Source: CAYONM01 sp964405325
GTDB taxonomy: Bacteria; Planctomycetota; UBA11346
Assembly: GCA_964405325.1 (NCBI GenBank)
Contig: CAYONM010000130.1
Coordinates: 1-10,685 of the forward strand
Direction of reading: 5' to 3'
DNA: 10,685 bases
The notes under the pieces are model-generated. The model was not told where the DNA came from, ran no database searches, and worked only from the letters and a program-made list of their open reading frames with translations. Below, piece after piece: positions 1 to 6,756 of the stretch. The position numbers were made by a program, and so were the translations under genes. Position 1 is the stretch's first letter, and the number at the start of each line of letters is the position of its first letter.

Positions 1-43
1 GCGCGATCTGCTACCTTTATTTCTTTCCGCACCCTAAGAGCAA

Positions 44-99
44 AAACCGGGCGCCAACCGATACGATTGAACCAGTTGGTTCCGGGCGGCGCCCGGTTT
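44..99. repeat. REP-like inverted repeat beside transposase remnant
   Basis: A perfect 12-base inverted repeat, AAACCGGGCGCC at 44-55 and GGCGCCCGGTTT at 88-99, encloses a 32-base interior. That interior can add a second short stem (AACC at 56-59 with GGTT at 78-81), leaving a bulge at 82-87. It lies just upstream of the transposase remnant at 118. REP-associated tyrosine transposases are known to be flanked by palindromes of this kind, so I read it as the REP/terminal palindrome of that element. No T-run follows either arm, which argues against a simple rho-independent terminator. The element assignment is inference; the palindrome itself is directly visible. Confidence 0.5.
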
Positions 100-117
100 G
101 TAAGCTCAGTCACCTCC

Positions 118-420
118 TTGCCTCGCCCACGCAGACTTCAATTCGACGCCGCGAAGCCACCTTGGGTTCACTGCATTTCGCGCTGTGTCCGTCGTGCCTT
201 CCTGTGCGGTTCTGATCACAACGGCAACGATCTTGAGCATCGCAAGCAGTGGATTGAGCAACGTTTACGCCTGCTGGCGCAACAGGCGGCTTGTGACGTT
301 AGCTCGGGCGCGTTCTGGGAGGGACGCTTCAAATCGGTGCCTCTCCTGGATCAGGCAGCGCTGATTGCCTGCATGGCTTATGTCGATCTGAATCCGATCC
401 GGGCCAAGGTCGCCGATCGA
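118..420 (+). pseudogene. REP-associated tyrosine (Y1/IS200-like) transposase, internally deleted remnant
   Basis: The frame beginning at TTG 118 reads LPRPRRLQFD, then a block with HCISRCVRRAFLCG and EHRKQWIEQRL, the N-terminal hallmark of a REP-type Y1 transposase subfamily. Near residue 62 it jumps straight into FWEGRFKS and ACMAYVDLNPIRAKV, which normally lie close to the C-terminal end. The middle is missing, including the HUH (His-x-His) metal-binding motif, so this cannot be an active enzyme. The reading frame stays open far beyond 420, but after ADRP the protein no longer resembles the family and the long extension is only an antisense shadow of the radical SAM gene. Bases 302-412 recur at 6646-6756 with one mismatch. 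The frame is certain; the deletion endpoints are approximate. Confidence 0.8.
302..412 (+). repeat. 111-bp direct repeat, copy 1
   Basis: This segment encodes the SGAFWEGRFKS to IRAKV part of the transposase. It matches 6646-6756 base for base except one C/T difference in the GTGCCTCTCC/GTGCCCCTCC stretch. Similarity stops abruptly at 413 on the right. On the left the two copies continue into different parts of the transposase sequence. A near-identical pair about 6.3 kb apart in the same orientation could support recombination. Confidence 0.9.
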
Positions 421-516
421 CCTCCAATAATTCACTGGGATCTGAATACAGTCGCGGAACCTTCCGTTGATCCGTCCAGAAGTCGTAAGCGTTGGCGCTG
501 CAATAATATCTGCATG

Positions 517-562
517 GCAACTATCAGTAAGCAACTATCAGTAACTGCAACTATCAGTAACT
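517..562 (+). repeat. Short tandem repeat, three units of GCAACTATCAGTAA
   Basis: GCAACTATCAGTAA occurs at 517-530, 531-544 and 547-560. The last two copies are each followed by CT, so the units are 14 and 16 bases long. They lie between the transposase remnant and the 3' end of the radical SAM gene, in the only noticeably AT-richer patch of the left end. The stretch 421-603 contains no gene that I can support; this repeat is its only visible structure. It could be slippage at an insertion scar, or a small target-site array. No function is evident. Confidence 0.85.
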
Positions 563-603
563 GCCCGTGCGGCGACATCGATGAACTGCTGCCACGCGAA
601 CCG

Positions 604-1878
604 TCAGGCCGGATAGGTCCGTCGATGCAGATGGTCGCGATGACAATTGACCAGGGGCATCACCGGACAGCCGCCGAGACAGGCGGAGCGTTTGCCGCAG
701 TCCGTACAGCTGGGAGAACCCCGGTGGTTGGCGATGCCGGCGCGGAAGCGTTCGGCGGCGTGATCGCGCCATATGTCGCGCAGATGGCGGTCACGCAGAT
801 TGCCCAAGGGAATCTGGGTGGTGAAGGTGCAGGGAATGACCTCCAGCGCGGTCGAGACCCCGACCGAGCCACGGGTGGCCGAGCAGCCTTCGAGGTTGCT
901 GGCCTGGGCGAAGGCGCTGGCCTCCTCGACGCCGGCGATACCCGGGGTCAGGCAGCAGTCGTAGCCGACCCGCATGCGGCCGTGGAGGCGGTCGAAGGCA
1001 CCCTTGAGGGCGGCGGTCACTCGTGGTGCCGGGAGGCTGCCCAGGCCGATCCCGGCCTGGGCCCCGCGTCCCACCTGCTTGTAGGCGAGGAAGATCACTC
1101 CGTAGAGGTGCTCCTGTTTTGCGCAGAAGGCGGTGATCTCATCGAGTTGCTCGAGGTTGGCGGCCGAGACGACGATCTGCAGCACGGTCGGCACGCGGGC
1201 GGCCTTGAGGGTGGCGAGGGCCTGGAGAAAACGCTGCCAGCCGCTGTGCCGCCAGCGGTCGTAGTGTTCGCCGATGCCCTCCAAACTGAGGCCGACCGCA
1301 CCGCAGTGGCGCTTGAGTGCTCGTACCAGACGCGGGTCGTCGAGTTGGGTGCCGCCGGTGGTCAGGTTGGGCACGAGGCCGCGCTGACGACAGTAGGCCA
1401 ACAGCTCGACGATCTGCGGATGCTGCAAGGGCTCGCCGCCGCCGATGGCGATCTGGCAGACGCCGCAGTCGGCGCATTGATCGACCACCCGCACCAGATC
1501 CTCCCAGGGCACATGCTCGCCGGAGCGCCCTGAGGAGGCATAGCAGTGCGGGCAGCCCATGTCGCAGCGGTCGGTGATCTGGAAATCGACCAGACTGGGC
1601 AGGCTCAGGCTGGGCACCTCGACCAAGCTCTCCCAGTTGCCCGGGTCGATCTCACGCGCGCAGCGCAGGCGATGCCAGCCGAGTTGCGCGCGCAGGCGCC
1701 GCGCAAAGGCCCGTTTCTCGCCGCGCCAGAAAATGCCTCGTCCGCACAGCAGCTCGCGGGCCACCCCGTAGCCCTCGTGGTCGAGTTCGAGCTGGGTGCC
1801 ATCAAGCGGATCCCAGACGATGCCGCCGAAGGGCTCGCGGCGCAGGAGATACGACGGAGCCAGGGCGGGGTCAGTCAT
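604..1878 (-). CDS. Radical SAM protein with SPASM-like C-terminus
   Basis: 424 residues from ATG at 1878. The radical SAM cluster motif C-x3-C-x2-C is C105, C109, C112 (CDMGCPHCY), followed by the SAM-binding GGGEP at 146-150. An unusual cysteine triplet C135/C138/C141 sits just before it. The C-terminal third carries C308, C309, C332, C350, then C391-x2-C394-x5-C400-x3-C404 and C412, which suits auxiliary iron-sulfur clusters of a SPASM-type domain. Enzymes of this architecture cut SAM to a 5'-deoxyadenosyl radical and often modify peptides or proteins. Residues 10-45 (REPFGG..., ELDHEG...) resemble the short N-terminal segment of peptide-modifying members. The ATG overlaps the stop of the small membrane protein by 8 bases (ATGACTGA), so that protein is the natural candidate substrate. 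An upstream start at 2058 is only read-through of that gene. The family is sure; the substrate is inferred. Confidence 0.9.
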   Translation of the reverse strand: MTDPALAPSYLLRREPFGGIVWDPLDGTQLELDHEGYGVARELLCGRGIFWRGEKRAFARRLRAQLGWHRLRCAREIDPGNWESLVEVPSLSLPSLVDFQITDRCDMGCPHCYASSGRSGEHVPWEDLVRVVDQCADCGVCQIAIGGGEPLQHPQIVELLAYCRQRGLVPNLTTGGTQLDDPRLVRALKRHCGAVGLSLEGIGEHYDRWRHSGWQRFLQALATLKAARVPTVLQIVVSAANLEQLDEITAFCAKQEHLYGVIFLAYKQVGRGAQAGIGLGSLPAPRVTAALKGAFDRLHGRMRVGYDCCLTPGIAGVEEASAFAQASNLEGCSATRGSVGVSTALEVIPCTFTTQIPLGNLRDRHLRDIWRDHAAERFRAGIANHRGSPSCTDCGKRSACLGGCPVMPLVNCHRDHLHRRTYPA

Positions 1879-2191
1879 CGTCGTCCTCGCGGGCGCGATG
1901 GCGAGCCCAGGCCCGGCGGAGGATCCGTTCCAGGGCGAAGATGCCGAGCAGGGCCAGGAGCAGGCCACCGATGGCGAGCAGGTTTTCGGCCAGGAAGGAC
2001 GGTGGCGGTTCGGGTTCGCGATCGGAGGTCGGGGTGGCGGCATTTTCCTCGGTGGCATCCTGCTCGTCGTCCTCCTTTGGCGGCAGGCCGAACTTCTCTG
2101 GATTCTCGCGTATCATCTGGCTGATATCCGACCACTCCGAGGAGGCCGAACTGTTGGTGGTGAAGCCGAGGTGGCGGCGCAGAATCTTCAT
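1871..2191 (-). CDS. Small single-span membrane protein with N-terminal TTNSSASSEW motif
   Basis: 106 residues from ATG 2191, with GGAGG 8 bases upstream; a GTG at 2206 is possible but lies inside the ATPase gene. Residues 9-20 read GFTTNSSASSEW. Residues 30-66 are Pro/Glu/Asp-rich and probably disordered, and 70-90 form one hydrophobic helix (LLAIGGLLLALLGIFAL). A basic stretch (RRAWARHR) and a DDDD tail follow. The N-terminus resembles Gly-Phe-Val-x-Asn-Ser-Ser-Ser leaders that I recall from many small unassigned proteins; their role is unknown to me. There is no signal peptide. ATGA overlap with the upstream ATPase stop and 8-base overlap with the downstream radical SAM gene imply coupled translation. 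It could be the substrate of the radical SAM enzyme, or a small accessory subunit of the transporter. I do not recognise a named family. Confidence 0.8.
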   Translation of the reverse strand: MKILRRHLGFTTNSSASSEWSDISQMIRENPEKFGLPPKEDDEQDATEENAATPTSDREPEPPPSFLAENLLAIGGLLLALLGIFALERILRRAWARHRAREDDDD

Positions 2192-3180
2192 GTTGGGAGC
2201 CTCCACGGAGCGCCGCGCAGGGCGAGCGAAACCCGCGCTCCGGGTTGCCAGTCGTGCGGGCTGAGCAGGGTGGCCACGATCGCCGGTCCGCTCTGGCAGC
2301 GGATGTGGGCTTGGCTGGTGGCACCGAGATGGCGTAGTTCCTCGATACTGGCCTGATCGCCCGGCTGCAGGAGGATCTGCTCCGGGCGAAGGAGCAGGGT
2401 CTCGTTGTCGTCGTAGGGCGGCAGGTCAGGGAAGAGCCGGGCGACTTGGCGCGCGTCGAGCAGGTTGACCGTGCCGGTGAAGCGTGCGGCCCAGCGGCTG
2501 GGCGGGTGGCGATAGAGGGTTTCCGGATGGTCATCGGCGACGATGTGCCCGTGATCGATCAACAGCCAGCGATTGGCGAAGAGGGCCGCTTCGTGGCGGT
2601 CGTGGGTGGCCAGCAGGGCGGCGATGCCGAAACGGCGCAGCAGTTCGCGCAGCTCGTGGTACAGTTCCTCCTTGCGCATCTGGTCGAGGTTGCTGAAGGG
2701 TTCGTCCAGCAATAGCAGGCGCGGGCGGCGGCAGAGGGTGCGGGCCAGGGCGACCCGCTGCTGCTCGCCACCGGAAAGGCTGTGCACCGAGCGCCGCAGC
2801 AGAGGTTCCAGACTGAGCAAGGCCGTCGCCTGCTCCAGGCGCTCCCGGCGCTCGGCGCGCGGCAGGTCGCCCAGGGCGATGAGGATGTTGCCGCGTACAT
2901 CCAGGTGCGGCAGGAGAGTGAAATGCTGGAAGAGGAAGGCGCAGGGCCGCTGTTCGGCCGGCACCAGATCGTGGCCGTCCTCGGCCAGCAGGTGCTCGTC
3001 GAGGTGGATGCGGCCGTGGGTCGGCGTGGCCAGGCCCATGATCAGGCGTAGCAGGCTGCTTTTGCCCGAGCCCGAGGGTCCGAGCAGGGCGCAGACCTCG
3101 CCCTCAGCAAGTTCGAGTTCCACCGTTTGCAGGATGGGCGTGCCGCCAACGCTCCAGTCCAGGCCTTCAATCCGCAGCAT
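2188..3180 (-). CDS. Ferric-iron-type ABC transporter ATP-binding protein
   Basis: 330 residues from ATG 3180. ATPase landmarks are in order: Walker A GPSGSGKS at 34-41, Q-loop Gln85, signature LSGGEQQR at 135-142, Walker B LLLLDEPF at 155-162 with catalytic Glu160, and H-loop His193. From about 240 the chain continues into a C-terminal regulatory beta domain (LLLRPEQILL), as in the FbpC/PotA/MalK group. It would drive import through the neighbouring permease at the inner membrane face. It overlaps the permease gene by 14 bases, and its stop overlaps the next ATG. Substrate specificity is taken from the binding protein, since the ATPase alone would also fit thiamine, sulfate or polyamine systems. 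Confidence 0.93.
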   Translation of the reverse strand: MLRIEGLDWSVGGTPILQTVELELAEGEVCALLGPSGSGKSSLLRLIMGLATPTHGRIHLDEHLLAEDGHDLVPAEQRPCAFLFQHFTLLPHLDVRGNILIALGDLPRAERRERLEQATALLSLEPLLRRSVHSLSGGEQQRVALARTLCRRPRLLLLDEPFSNLDQMRKEELYHELRELLRRFGIAALLATHDRHEAALFANRWLLIDHGHIVADDHPETLYRHPPSRWAARFTGTVNLLDARQVARLFPDLPPYDDNETLLLRPEQILLQPGDQASIEELRHLGATSQAHIRCQSGPAIVATLLSPHDWQPGARVSLALRGAPWRLPT

Positions 3181-4723
3181 GGGGTGCCTCCGCGCAGAGC
3201 CGGTCCAGACGCCAGGCCGCTATTGCGACCAGGAACACGATGACCAGGGCGTAGATCGCACTCTCCTCCAGCAGGTCCATGCCGGCAAAACTATAGATGC
3301 GCAGGCTCAGGGCCTGATGGCCGAAGGGTTGGACGATCATGGTCACGGGCAGTTCCTTGAGCAGGGTGATGAGGATGAGCAGAGACGCCGCCCCGATCTG
3401 CCGACCGAGCAGCGGCATGTCGACCCGCCAGGTGCGCCTCAGGCCGGTGATGCGGCAGCAGCGGCAGAGGTCGCCGAGTTCCGGCCCAAGCTGGATGAAG
3501 CCCAGACGCAGGCTGAAGAGCGCCAGGGGAAAGGCCAGGGCGCAGAGCCCGATCAGGAGCAGCCCCGGACTGTTGCTCAGCAGGCTGCGAGCCAAGCCCT
3601 CGGGCGCCGCGCTCGCTGCCGCCAGCAGGCCCAGGGCCAGGATCGCGCCGGGCAGGGCGAAGGGCAGGGCGGCGATCGGCAACAGCACCCGCCAGCGAGC
3701 CAGAGCCGGTCGGCGGGCCAGCAGGGTGGTCAGCAGCAGGGCCGTCGGCAGCACGAGCAGCAAGGCGGCCAGCGCCAGGCCGAGGCTGCCCCAAGTCATC
3801 GACGCCAAGCCGCTCAGCGGCCAGGAGCCGAGACTGAGCCAGGCCCACCAGAGGAGCAGGGCCAGCGGCAGCAGCAGCGCGGGCAGCAGCAGGGCAGTCA
3901 GGCCAACGGTCAGCAAGGTGCCCGGCAGCGGCGACAGGCGGCGCGGGGCGGCGGCGGCGAAGCGGTTGCTCGGGTTGTGCCAGGCGGCCCGGCGCCACAG
4001 CCAGGCGAAGAGCGCCACCGCCAGCAGCGGCGGCAACAGCGTGACCAGACTGGTCTGGGCCGCCCAGTCGCGCCGCCAGAGGCTGAAGGCGGCGTCGTGG
4101 ATGCCGCCGGAGAGGGAGGGTATGCCGAAGAGTTCAGCTGTGCCCAGGTCACCGAGGATCTGCACCAGCACGAACAGCGCCCCCATGCCCAGGGCCGGTG
4201 CGATCAAGGGCAGGCGCACCTGGAAGAATCGTCGCCAGGGTCCGAGACCGAGCGAGCGGGCGAGGTCGCGGTACTGCGCACTCTGTCCGCTCAGGGCTGC
4301 GCGCGTCGGCAGATAGACCCAGGGGTAGAGGGTCAAGGCATGTACCAGAACCGCTGCGCCGATACCCTGTGGGGCCGGAACCATGCCTTGGCGGGCGGCC
4401 CCGATCCAGATCGCCCCCAGCAGCCAGCCAGGGATGGCCAGGGGCAGGCTCAGGGCCACTGACAGGATGGGTCGGCCAGGGAATTGTGCGTCGGTCACGG
4501 CCAGGGCTGCACCCAGGCCCAGGATCAGCGCGCCCAGGCTGCCCCAGAAGGCGACCAGGGTGCTACTCCAGCACTGGCCTCGAAACAGCTCCGGGGCTGC
4601 CTGCCAGATAGTCTCGCCGTCACCGCTGAGGGCGGTGACGGCGATGGCTACGATCGGCAGCAGACAGAGCCCACAGGCCATCGCCAGGACGGCGTGGGGC
4701 CAGATGCTGCGCAGCGAGATCAC
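3167..4723 (-). CDS. Fused two-domain ABC permease, Fe(III) type (FbpB-like)
   Basis: 518 residues starting at GTG 4723, which overlaps the TGA of the binding protein (GTGA). The chain holds two homologous permease halves, each with about six hydrophobic segments. An EAA-like cytoplasmic loop is visible in the first half (DLARSLGLGPWRRFFQVRLPL, about residue 155), and a more degenerate one in the second half (DLCRCCRITGLRRTW) with an unusual double cysteine. A single-chain, two-domain permease of about 500-550 residues is typical of Fe(III) and thiamine importers. It would form the channel for the binding protein and ATPase encoded on either side. The GTG start is chosen for its overlap and the N-terminal hydrophobic helix that follows; no strong alternative is seen. 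Confidence 0.92.
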   Translation of the reverse strand: MISLRSIWPHAVLAMACGLCLLPIVAIAVTALSGDGETIWQAAPELFRGQCWSSTLVAFWGSLGALILGLGAALAVTDAQFPGRPILSVALSLPLAIPGWLLGAIWIGAARQGMVPAPQGIGAAVLVHALTLYPWVYLPTRAALSGQSAQYRDLARSLGLGPWRRFFQVRLPLIAPALGMGALFVLVQILGDLGTAELFGIPSLSGGIHDAAFSLWRRDWAAQTSLVTLLPPLLAVALFAWLWRRAAWHNPSNRFAAAAPRRLSPLPGTLLTVGLTALLLPALLLPLALLLWWAWLSLGSWPLSGLASMTWGSLGLALAALLLVLPTALLLTTLLARRPALARWRVLLPIAALPFALPGAILALGLLAAASAAPEGLARSLLSNSPGLLLIGLCALAFPLALFSLRLGFIQLGPELGDLCRCCRITGLRRTWRVDMPLLGRQIGAASLLILITLLKELPVTMIVQPFGHQALSLRIYSFAGMDLLEESAIYALVIVFLVAIAAWRLDRLCAEAPHAAD

Positions 4724-5757
4724 TGGTTGAAGTTGACTTTGGTCAAGATGGCGGTGATGGCGGCCAGGTGCTTGGTGCTGTCGCGAACTGCGACCTCGCA
4801 GATCTTGAAGCGGCCGTCGCTGATGCCCGGCTGCTCCTGGCCCAGGCTCCGGGCGGAGTCGCTCAGGGGTAGTTTGTCGTTGATCGGGTACTCGCCGAGG
4901 GTGTTGGCCAGGTAGATCTGGGCCACATCGCCGGCCAGGAACTCCAGCAGGCGGGTGGCGGCGGCAGTGTTGGCGGTGGCGGTGGTCAAGCCGGCGGCCG
5001 CACGCATCACGAAGGTGCCCTCGCCGTCCTGATCGGGAAAGACATACCGAACGGCCTGGCCCCAGGGGCGCTGGTCATCACGGGCGAGCATCATGCCCAT
5101 GTAATAGCTGTTGCCGAAGGAGACATCACCCACGCCCTGGAAGATGGCCTCGACCTGACCGCGGTCGTTGGCCTTGGGCGTACGGGCGAGATTGGCTTTC
5201 AAGCCGGTGATGAAGGCCTCGGTGCGTGGCAGTCCCCAGGCCTCGGCCATCTGGCAGAAGAGGCTGAGATTATAGGGGTGGGTGCCGGCGCGGATCAGCA
5301 CCCGGCCCTTCCAGGCCGGAGTGATCAGATCCTCGTAGCGCTGGGGTTGGCCGACGGGGACGCGCTCCTTGCTGACGAAGAGACCACGGGCGCGGTAGGA
5401 GGTGATGATGTAGGCCCGGTCGGCATCGCGGAAACGCGCCGGCAGGGCGGCCAGGGCCGGGGAATTCCAGGCTTGCAGCAGGCCCTTGGTGCGCGCCGCT
5501 TCGACGATTTCGGCGGTCGAACTGATCAGCAGATCGGCCTCGGTCGGTTGAGCCTGTAAGCGGGCCAGCAGACCCTTCCCGACATAGACCGCTTGCACGG
5601 TGTCGCCCGTGGTTTCCTGGTAGTAGCGGAAAAGAGGTGCCAGGTGGGTTTCGGTGCGATCGGTGATCACGCGCACGGTGTCGGCAGCCTGCACTTGCGG
5701 GCTCACGACCGCCAGACTGAGCATGGCGAGGGCGCTGAGGAGATGGAGGGGATGCAT
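4720..5757 (-). CDS. Fe(III) ABC transporter periplasmic binding protein (FutA/FbpA-like)
   Basis: 345 residues from ATG 5757, preceded by AGGAG with a 5-base spacer. Residues 1-24 form a signal peptide with likely cleavage after QVQA. The mature chain follows the bacterial extracellular solute-binding fold. GNSYYMGMM holds the Tyr218-Tyr219 pair that binds ferric iron in FbpA and FutA proteins, and the C-terminus (ILTKVNFNQ) is also typical. It captures iron in the periplasm and delivers it to the permease. It is first in the five-gene operon, so the promoter should lie in 5758-5924. I saw no clear Fur box there, so iron regulation is only assumed. Related proteins for other oxyanions or thiamine lack this double Tyr, hence the iron call. 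Confidence 0.9.
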   Translation of the reverse strand: MHPLHLLSALAMLSLAVVSPQVQAADTVRVITDRTETHLAPLFRYYQETTGDTVQAVYVGKGLLARLQAQPTEADLLISSTAEIVEAARTKGLLQAWNSPALAALPARFRDADRAYIITSYRARGLFVSKERVPVGQPQRYEDLITPAWKGRVLIRAGTHPYNLSLFCQMAEAWGLPRTEAFITGLKANLARTPKANDRGQVEAIFQGVGDVSFGNSYYMGMMLARDDQRPWGQAVRYVFPDQDGEGTFVMRAAAGLTTATANTAAATRLLEFLAGDVAQIYLANTLGEYPINDKLPLSDSARSLGQEQPGISDGRFKICEVAVRDSTKHLAAITAILTKVNFNQ

Positions 5758-5924
5758 GCGGACTCCTGGATGAGGTACAAAGAAGGAAGGAAACGGGAGA
5801 CCGGAAACCGGCCGGAGGTCTGTTTAGCATCCCTCGTGCCAATGACGAAGGTCCGTGGCGGGTTCAGACTGCGCAAGGAATTGACAGAGGACGAGACTGC
5901 TGTCCTACACGGCGACAGGGCTGG
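5758..5924 (-). promoter_or_regulatory. Leader and presumed promoter region of the iron-transport operon
   Basis: This 167-base gap between rluE and the binding-protein gene carries the AGGAG ribosome binding site next to the 5757 start. Upstream of it is a GC-rich patch with short self-complementary pieces (CCGG-AAA-CCGG and AGACC/GGTCT around 5798-5822). I cannot fix -35 and -10 boxes, and I see no Fur palindrome, riboswitch or terminator with a T-run after rluE. Because rluE points the same way, read-through from rluE is also possible. Confidence 0.35.
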
Positions 5925-6515
5925 TCATGAAAGTCTGCGCTCTTGGCCGGAACTCCTTGGGCGGTGATGCACATAAAGAGAGCACCAGCGGTGCTGACCG
6001 GGCTGAAGGTCATCCAGTGACCAGTCGCCGATGCGGGCGCGGATCAGGCGCAGGCAGGGGTGGTCGATGGCTGCGCACATGCGGCGGACCTGACGGTTGC
6101 GACCCTCGCGGATGGTCAGTTCAAGCCAGGCGGTGGGGATCGATTGCCGCTCGCGGATCGGCGGCTCACGGGGCCAGAGGCTGGCGGCTTGATCGATCAG
6201 CCGGGCCTGAGCCGGGCGGGTGCGGCCGTCTTTGAGTTCGAGGCCGTCGCGCAGGCGCTGTAGCGCCGAGTCGTTCGGGATGCGCTCGACCTGGGCCCAG
6301 TAGGTCTTGGGCAGCTTGTGCTGCGGGTCGGTGATGCGGTGGATGAGCGCGCCGTCATCACTGAGCAACAGCAGGCCCTCGCTATCGTGGTCGAGGCGGC
6401 CGGCCGGGTAGATGTCGGGGATGCTGATGAAATCGGCCAAGCAGGGGCGGTCGCCGTCGCGCGAGAACTGGCAGAGGCAGCGGTAGGGTTTGTTGAAGAG
6501 CAGCAGGTGGCTCAT
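5925..6515 (-). CDS. rluE: 23S rRNA pseudouridine synthase, RluE family
   Basis: 196 residues from ATG 6515. The start MSHLLLFNKPYRCLCQFS and the catalytic block AGRLDHDSEGLLLLS (Asp42 in GRLD) identify the RsuA/RluB/RluE group. WPREPPIRERQSIPTAWLEL and EGRNRQVRRM, with the short length and lack of an S4 domain, point to RluE. In E. coli RluE makes pseudouridine 2457 of 23S rRNA. A longer reading frame runs upstream to 7127, but that part is only shadow sequence of the sulfatase and transposase fragments. The ATG overlaps by four bases (ATGA) with the stop of a lost upstream gene, so rluE was once the second gene of an operon whose first gene has been cut off by the transposase fragment. Confidence 0.92.
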   Translation of the reverse strand: MSHLLLFNKPYRCLCQFSRDGDRPCLADFISIPDIYPAGRLDHDSEGLLLLSDDGALIHRITDPQHKLPKTYWAQVERIPNDSALQRLRDGLELKDGRTRPAQARLIDQAASLWPREPPIRERQSIPTAWLELTIREGRNRQVRRMCAAIDHPCLRLIRARIGDWSLDDLQPGQHRWCSLYVHHRPRSSGQERRLS

Positions 6516-6557
6516 GCCGGCAGCTTGAGACCTTCGATGGCCTCGTCCATGGTGGCG
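6512..6557 (-). pseudogene. 3' tail of a lost gene upstream of rluE
   Basis: The frame ending at TGA 6512-6514 reads RQRATMDEAIEGLKLPA and overlaps the rluE start by four bases, as genuine operon partners do. Homology to the transposase begins on the opposite strand at about 6558, so the upstream part of this gene is missing. The tail is too short to assign a family. It could be coincidental, but the ATGA overlap with an intact rluE favours a real remnant. Confidence 0.4.
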
Positions 6558-6756
6558 CGCTGGCGGGAACGTCTGGGAGACTTGAGTTGGACTATGAAGG
6601 CGCTCAAGGAGAACCTGGCGCGGCGAGCGAATCATGAAGACGGCTGCTCGGGCGCGTTCTGGGAGGGACGCTTCAAATCGGTGCCCCTCCTGGATCAGGC
6701 AGCGCTGATTGCCTGCATGGCTTATGTCGATCTGAATCCGATCCGGGCCAAGGTCG
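6558..6756 (+). pseudogene. REP-type Y1 transposase, C-terminal fragment
   Basis: Translation reads RWRERLGDLSWTMKALKEN, then LARRANHED, GCSGAFWEGRFKS and ACMAYVDLNPIRAKV, the C-terminal third of the same transposase family as at 118-420. The N-terminal half with the HUH motif is absent, and there is no start codon or RBS of its own. It sits between the truncated sulfatase gene and the truncated gene upstream of rluE, so it marks a rearrangement breakpoint. Both edges show an abrupt change from transposase to foreign coding sequence on the other strand. It overlaps copy 2 of the 111-bp repeat. Confidence 0.82.
6646..6756 (+). repeat. 111-bp direct repeat, copy 2
   Basis: Matches 302-412 with one mismatch, in the same orientation. 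Identity ends exactly where the sulfatase fragment begins (GGTCG shared, then GC versus CC). Confidence 0.9.

Noticed and set aside
44..99. Palindrome read as a rho-independent terminator
   Set aside because: No T-run after either arm and a 32-base interior; a REP element fits better.
517..562. Possible CRISPR array
   Set aside because: Units are 14-16 bases, directly adjacent, with no spacers and no cas genes.
67..1533. 488-residue plus-strand reading frame
   Set aside because: Only its first 100 or so residues resemble a protein family (transposase); the rest is low-complexity antisense shadow of the radical SAM gene.
1879..2058. 60-residue N-terminal extension of the radical SAM protein
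   Set aside because: It is the small membrane protein read in another frame, and ATG 1878 fits the overlap and homology better.
2573..4462. 629-residue plus-strand frame rich in Gln, Arg and Gly
   Set aside because: It lies opposite the permease and ATPase, whose motifs are unmistakable; its biased composition is the usual effect of GC-rich hydrophobic codons read in reverse.
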